A DNA stretch of 64,000 bases from Luzula sylvatica (Eukaryota; Streptophyta; Magnoliopsida; Poales; Juncaceae), in the NCBI GenBank assembly GCA_946800325.1, contig OX326959.1, positions 14,228,862 to 14,292,861 on the forward strand. The letters are read 5' to 3'. This document shows positions 59,576 to 64,000 of this stretch, piece after piece. The notes under the pieces were generated by a model. The model made no database searches. It was not told where the DNA came from and saw only the letters and a program-made list of their open reading frames with translations. Numbering within the stretch: the stretch's first letter is position 1; each line of letters opens with the position of its first letter. The position numbers and the translations under genes are program-made.

Positions 59576-59906
59576 ATGCTTTAATATATATATAGTTCTG
59601 TTTTACATATTTAGAGGTTTGCTAAAGAGAATCCAAAAAAAAATTCACGCAGGCAAAATATATTAATGAAATTAGCAAAATATAATATTTAAATGAACAA
59701 AATATACTGTTGAATCCAACATGTTAACATGGCTAAAATTAAGAAAAAAAATAATATAATTTCAAAAGTATATTTTGCTATATACAAAAATATATTTTGC
59801 CAATTTCAATAGTATATTTTGGTCCTTGAATTATTTTTTTGAATTATTTTTGTGAATTCTTGTTTGCATTTATATTTTATTTATTATTTGTTTTCATGAT
59901 AACTAT
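59576..59906. repeat. AT-rich inverted-repeat region, possible MITE
   Basis: GCAAAATATA-type words near 59654-59690 are mirrored by TATATTTTGC-type words near 59768-59812, and A-rich AATTCAC near 59641 is mirrored by GTGAATTC near 59852. This suggests a degenerate foldback element, but no target duplication is clear. Confidence 0.35.
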
Positions 59907-59915
59907 AATAAACAT

Positions 59916-60191
59916 GAGTAGGAATGTACATCCCCTACTACTCTCCTCAACAATCTCGATGACGTGGATATGATTTAACACTTCAAAAATTAACACATAA
60001 ATACACGATTTTAACATTTTCATTTATGGTTTAATTAATCTTGTTGATGATTGAACGTCAAATTAAGAGGTCAACTCATGGATTAAAATGTTAATTTTTA
60101 AGGTATTAAATTATATTCGTAAAATATGTTAAATCATATTCACGTCATCAAAACTCTAGGAGAGGAGGCAGGGGTATGTCCAACATTTTTC
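59916..60191. mobile_element. Second Mutator-type MITE with 9-bp target duplication
   Basis: A 276-bp foldback element with long imperfect terminal inverted repeats (about 90 bp). GATGACGTGGATATGATTTA on the left pairs with GATGACGTGAATATGATTTA on the complementary strand of the right. Both ends begin with G and carry a CCCC-containing outer part. The perfect 9-bp direct repeat AATAAACAT flanks it at 59907-59915 and 60192-60200. It has no coding capacity. Its ends differ from the MITE at 49748, so it is a separate family. Confidence 0.85.
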
Positions 60192-60200
60192 AATAAACAT

Positions 60201-61713
60201 ATAATCGAATAGAAGTAGAAAAACATAAATAAAGTACTAACAAGTAGCAATGGAGTCTTCAATTTATCAATTGCTGTTTACAAAGCTAACATATTATGAT
60301 GGAACACACGAACAAATCATATAACACCTAAAAGATGGGAAGATTCTTTTTTATTGGAAATGAAATACATATTACAAAAACATACAGTTTAAACTTTATA
60401 CAAAGTAACATATTAGATATCACATTAAATGGTACGTTGACATTTACAAAGTGAGGTTTTATTTTCAATGTAAGTGACACAAAGTTGAAAAATCACTATC
60501 TACATACTTTCAAGCATCACTATTTCTTATTTATTACATTAGAGTACAAAAAGTATTTGTCATATTTTCAATGCCATGCTGAATTTGACAAAAATAAATA
60601 AAATATGAAGTCAAAAAATAAATGAAAGCAAGTAGTTTTTAGTGAATTGAGAGGTGAAAATAGAACATAACAAAACTTTTTTCTTCATCGAGTATAGCTA
60701 CTACATGAACCCCTAAATCATATATATTTCGCTAATCATATATCTTTTATGAAAAAATATATATATATATTCTCAGTCATAACTCCGTTTAAAAAAAATG
60801 TTCTAAAGTTTACCAAACATAAAAGGGCAAAAAGTTTAAATGGAAAATTTTAAATATGATCTTTTCGATATTTATAAAATTGGATTCTTTTTTAGTATTC
60901 CAAAAGTTTGTGGTGGACCGACGACTTCTAAATAATTCTCTAAAATAAATTATGATAATAATAATAATTTTGAGTATTATTATACCCATGACGAGCAACA
61001 AGCTAGTTAGAGACTGGTGCACGCACCAATTGTTATATTTAATTATTGAATTCATGTTATATCAATAATTAAATATAAAATTTTGGATAGAAAATAATAA
61101 CAAGAAAGATGAGGGAAAAAATGAATATGAACCCTTAACCCTAATCCTATTCACACTTGATAGAAAGCCTCATTCACATTTAACCCTATTATTTGTGTTT
61201 CTATTGGTTGGAGTTTAGGTGGCCTCTTGTTTTACTTGGAACACTTCCTCAGGAATATAATATCTTCCCATACATGATATTGTTTCTTAGCCAAAACTCA
61301 CGAGTAAGAAAAGGGGAGAAGAGAAGTAGAAAAGAGAGAAATTGGTGTATTGCCCAATGAAGATTTTTTGGTCTAAGATGATCGAAATGGTGCAATTGAA
61401 AATGATGGATGACCAATTTTATTTCCTGTATTGAATGAAAAGGAAACAAGTGTTGATGAGGAGACAAATTTAGCACTAAAGAAGCTAGGGTTTGAGAACG
61501 GCATCACCGCGGGGATGAAGTTTGTACACCGGGACAGGAGCTGGACATCATGGCGGCACAACGGCACAGGCCTCGGGACAGAAGAATGGATGGCATGGAT
61601 GCATCGTGGAACATGTTTTGGGCCAGGAAGAGGTGCCGAGTTAGTTGCGATTGTACATTTGTTTTGAGGTATATCTCGGACTTGATATTAATCTTTATAG
61701 TACCTCATAATAC
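60201..61713. other. AT-rich intergenic DNA, no recognised gene
   Basis: Mostly low-complexity AT-rich sequence. A GC-richer stretch at 61431-61667 has an open frame of 78 codons (MNEKETSVDEETNLALKK at its start) with no family I recognise; it may be a gene or transposon fragment. Confidence 0.4.
61033..61078. repeat. Perfect 17-bp inverted repeat
   Basis: TTATATTTAATTATTGA at 61033-61049 is exactly inverted by TCAATAATTAAATATAA at 61062-61078 across a 12-base loop. It could be a cruciform-prone site or a small foldback remnant. Confidence 0.8.
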
Positions 61714-63137
61714 TGTCATGTGTATCGACCTAAATTTGGATTAAGACTTGATTTGTGGAACCCTAATTTTGTGGTCGAAATAGTATCTCGGGTCGGGTCG
61801 AGTGTTGAGAATTTGATTGTCGGGAAAGATGTTTGGTCGTGATGGTTTGGCCGTGATGGTTTGGCCGCTTGAATAGTGGCGGTCGGGCTATTTATTGATC
61901 ATAAGTAGTGGAATTAGGATTTCGGTTTGTGGATGCATGGAAGAGAGAGAATTGAGGTGTTCATTCTTAACGGGTCGGGTTTATGTTTGAGATTCAATAA
62001 CCCGGTATTGTCGTATTATCTTAAATCTGAATTTCGGGGAAGATTTGTAGATTGTCGAGATTGTCGGTTCGAGTCAACGATAAGTAATTAGGAGAAGCCT
62101 CGATTGCTCGATAATGTCCAATTAATTAATGGTTGGATTAATGAGAAAACGAGCCAAGATTGAACACATGGCTAAGATTTCTTTTAGTAAATTGTCGTTG
62201 TAGTTATCGTAGTAGTTTGAGGTTGTAGTTCGAGTATTATTTCTCGTAGTAGTTTGAAGTTCTTGTTTCTTCCGCATTCTGTTTAGGGTTTGATCCTTCA
62301 AGTTCAGTAGCAGTTTCGGTGTGTCGGATCAATAGATATGTAGTAGTTTGATCGGTTCTTTGACGGGTCTATCAGTACGGTCTCCTTGAGTAGTTGTAGT
62401 AAATGTTGTGTTCGAGGGGGCGTGGTTTCAGTCGTGGCGTGGTTGAAACCACCACTCTTGGGATAGAGTGTAGTGGACTTTTACCTCATGTAGATCCGAG
62501 GTACGAGTCCATGAGTACGGTCCCTTGTGGAAGCCAACCTTATCGAAGTGGTTCTCTACACTATGAATTCTCTAGTAGTTGTTACCGTATTTGCAGGATC
62601 ATAGTTGTAGTGGAAATTGTTCTCGTAGTATCGCACTATGAATTATGTAGTAGTTGTTACCGTATTTGCAGGATCATAGTTGTGGTAGTAGTTGTTTCCG
62701 TGTTGTAGTCGAACACTTGTAGTTGTTTCATGATGTGAATTATGTAGTAGTAATTGTTGTATTTGCAGAATTCCTAGATTGTTGTAGTCGGTCATCATGG
62801 TAGTTCTCGTAGTAGGTTGTCGTGGTAGTCGTCGTCGAGTAAATAATAATTAAATATTATTTTACTTATCTAACTCTCAGCCAACATTTCCAGGTAGCAC
62901 TTGAAGTGGCAGTGGCATTCATGTAGATTAGGAGCGTAGCGGAGTTGCGATCACCAGTTATCATATTTGTTTTAGTTGTATTTGTTTATGCCCACCATAT
63001 GTATATTGAGTATTTGTAGATTGTAGATTATAATTTATGCCAACTGATTTCATATTTGTGTGTTTTTTACTATGCTAATGCTCATATATATAAGGTAAGT
63101 ACGTTGTGCACGATTATTTTATTTTCGGGTCGTGACA
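61714..63137 (+). mobile_element. Candidate solo LTR (Ty3-like)
   Basis: The right end TTTTCGGGTCGTGACA is typical of plant Ty3-type LTR termini. A possible left end TGTCATGTGTATCGACCTAA is an imperfect inverse of it. The composition (repeated GTAGTAGTTG words, CGGGTCGGGT) differs from both neighbours. No matching target duplication (AATAC against CCAAT) and no second LTR or internal region were seen, so the call is tentative. Confidence 0.4.
62561..62785. repeat. Tandem repeat inside the candidate LTR
   Basis: CTATGAATT followed by TAGTAGTTGTTACCGTATTT and GCAGGATCATAGTTGT occurs at 62561 and again at 62636 (75-bp spacing). A diverged third copy begins near 62733 (GTGAATTATGTAGTAG, TATTTGCAG). 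Confidence 0.8.
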
Positions 63138-63590
63138 CCAATGAACTGCATCATATTTTTCTGAAGCAATATTCTGCAAACTTTGTGAGGCAATAATTGG
63201 TTAAACATACAAAAGTTTATGATAAAGAAAAATATAAATTTCTTGATCTGATTGTTGTCACGCAAAAATTTTATCGTCACATCTTAACTTCAATCAATTT
63301 CACGATACCTAAAATACAAAACAAATAAATAAAATATCTCGAGTTGGTTTTCTAGGCTATTTAGATTTATTTTGAGATCAATGATTTTGAGTTTTTAATA
63401 GTTTCAACTTTCCAAAGAACAAAGTACTATGTTACGATTCGGATTTTAGGAGTTAATCAATTGTCCTAATATTGCATTCACATTTTAAGAGTTAATATTA
63501 CCGCGAAGAGATCGTTTGTACTTGTATCATAGCACTAAAAAGAAATAACAATACAAAATACTATGTTACGAATACGAATTCCGATACAGT
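63138..63590. other. Intergenic DNA, nothing recognised
   Basis: AT-rich with no gene or transposon signature. A short direct repeat, ACTATGTTACGA near 63427 and 63560, marks the approach to the next repeat. Confidence 0.4.
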
Positions 63591-64000
63591 TCGGATAGTA
63601 AACGAATTCGGATACGATTCGGATATTGTTGGATACGGATATAAATACGGTTTTTCGGATATTAAAATAATTACTATGTTACGAAAATATAACTTATTTT
63701 TTAATTATAAATATATATATAGTTTGTGACGTGAACGATATATATAAGTATATATATAAACGTGATTTTACGAATATGATTTTAAATCACTCACAAATTA
63801 TTAATTTATATATCATTTTTCAACTAATATCAAATGAAATATATATAGTGGATCCGGTTCCGGATATTCGAATCCCATTCCGAGTATCCGGATCTCAAAC
63901 ATGAATCCGGTTCCGACACCAAAACCGAATATCGGATCCGAATCCGGATCCAAAAATAAGTTATGATATATATATCCGGATCCACTCGGATCCGGATATT
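63591..64000. repeat. Iterated CGGATAC / GGATCCGGAT motif region running off the window
   Basis: Words such as TTCGGATACGATTCGGAT (63618-63640) and, further right, GGATCCGGTTCCGGATATTC and GAATATCGGATCCGAATCC are repeated in both orientations around an AT-rich centre (63670-63840). The left side is mainly CGGATA and the right side has both CGGAT and ATCCG, giving foldback potential. It may be part of an element whose right end lies outside the window. Confidence 0.55.

Noticed and set aside
1..64000. tRNA, rRNA or snRNA genes
   Set aside because: No cloverleaf, rRNA core or snRNA promoter pattern was recognised; the only tRNA-like matches are retrotransposon primer-binding sites.

Overview
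This is a window of nuclear DNA from a flowering plant, most likely a eudicot. The evidence is a spliced light-harvesting gene of the Lhcb2 type, a plant-type TFIP11/NTR1 splicing factor, several plant LTR retrotransposons primed by initiator-Met tRNA, Mutator-type MITEs and a long AT-rich satellite array. I cannot name the species.

Layout. Positions 1-48360 are a block of AT-rich satellite DNA with a 174-178 bp monomer. Subfamily A fills 1-23690 and is organised into higher-order repeats. A diverged but in-phase subfamily B fills 23691-28696, 36418-39572 and 47065-48360. Subfamily B is split by two LTR retrotransposons in the same orientation (minus strand). The first, at 28697-36417, is a degraded Ty1/copia element with a truncated 3' LTR and a reverse transcriptase that has lost its catalytic segment. 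The second, at 39573-47064, is young and structurally complete: 1259-bp LTRs differing at about 11 positions, a TCTTC target duplication, a PBS and several AGGGGGAG polypurine tracts. It carries only a Gag-like frame and a second frame resembling the 'putative plant transposon protein' family, with no protease, integrase or reverse transcriptase. Both elements entered the satellite monomer at almost the same base.

From 48361 to 52426 is a transposon graveyard: a copia LTR relic, an 86-bp tandem repeat, a Mutator-type MITE with a 9-bp target duplication, and a short-LTR copia remnant whose internal deletion joins the GAG-pre-integrase region in frame to RNase H. It also holds a run of 23 C.

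The gene-bearing part is 52427-58622. Lhcb2 (minus strand, two exons, 265 aa) and a TFIP11/NTR1-like G-patch protein (plus strand) are divergent, with about 2.5 kb of very AT-rich DNA between them. The NTR1-like gene has a 102-nt intron that is stop-free and a multiple of three, so its retention would insert 34 residues. From 58623 to the end there is a LINE 3' fragment, a second Mutator-type MITE with a 9-bp duplication, a possible solo Ty3-type LTR, and a stretch of iterated GGATCCGGAT-like motifs that runs off the window.

The two host genes have unrelated roles (photosynthetic antenna; spliceosome disassembly). Everything else is repeat biology, and the most unusual object is the pol-less chimeric element nested in the satellite.
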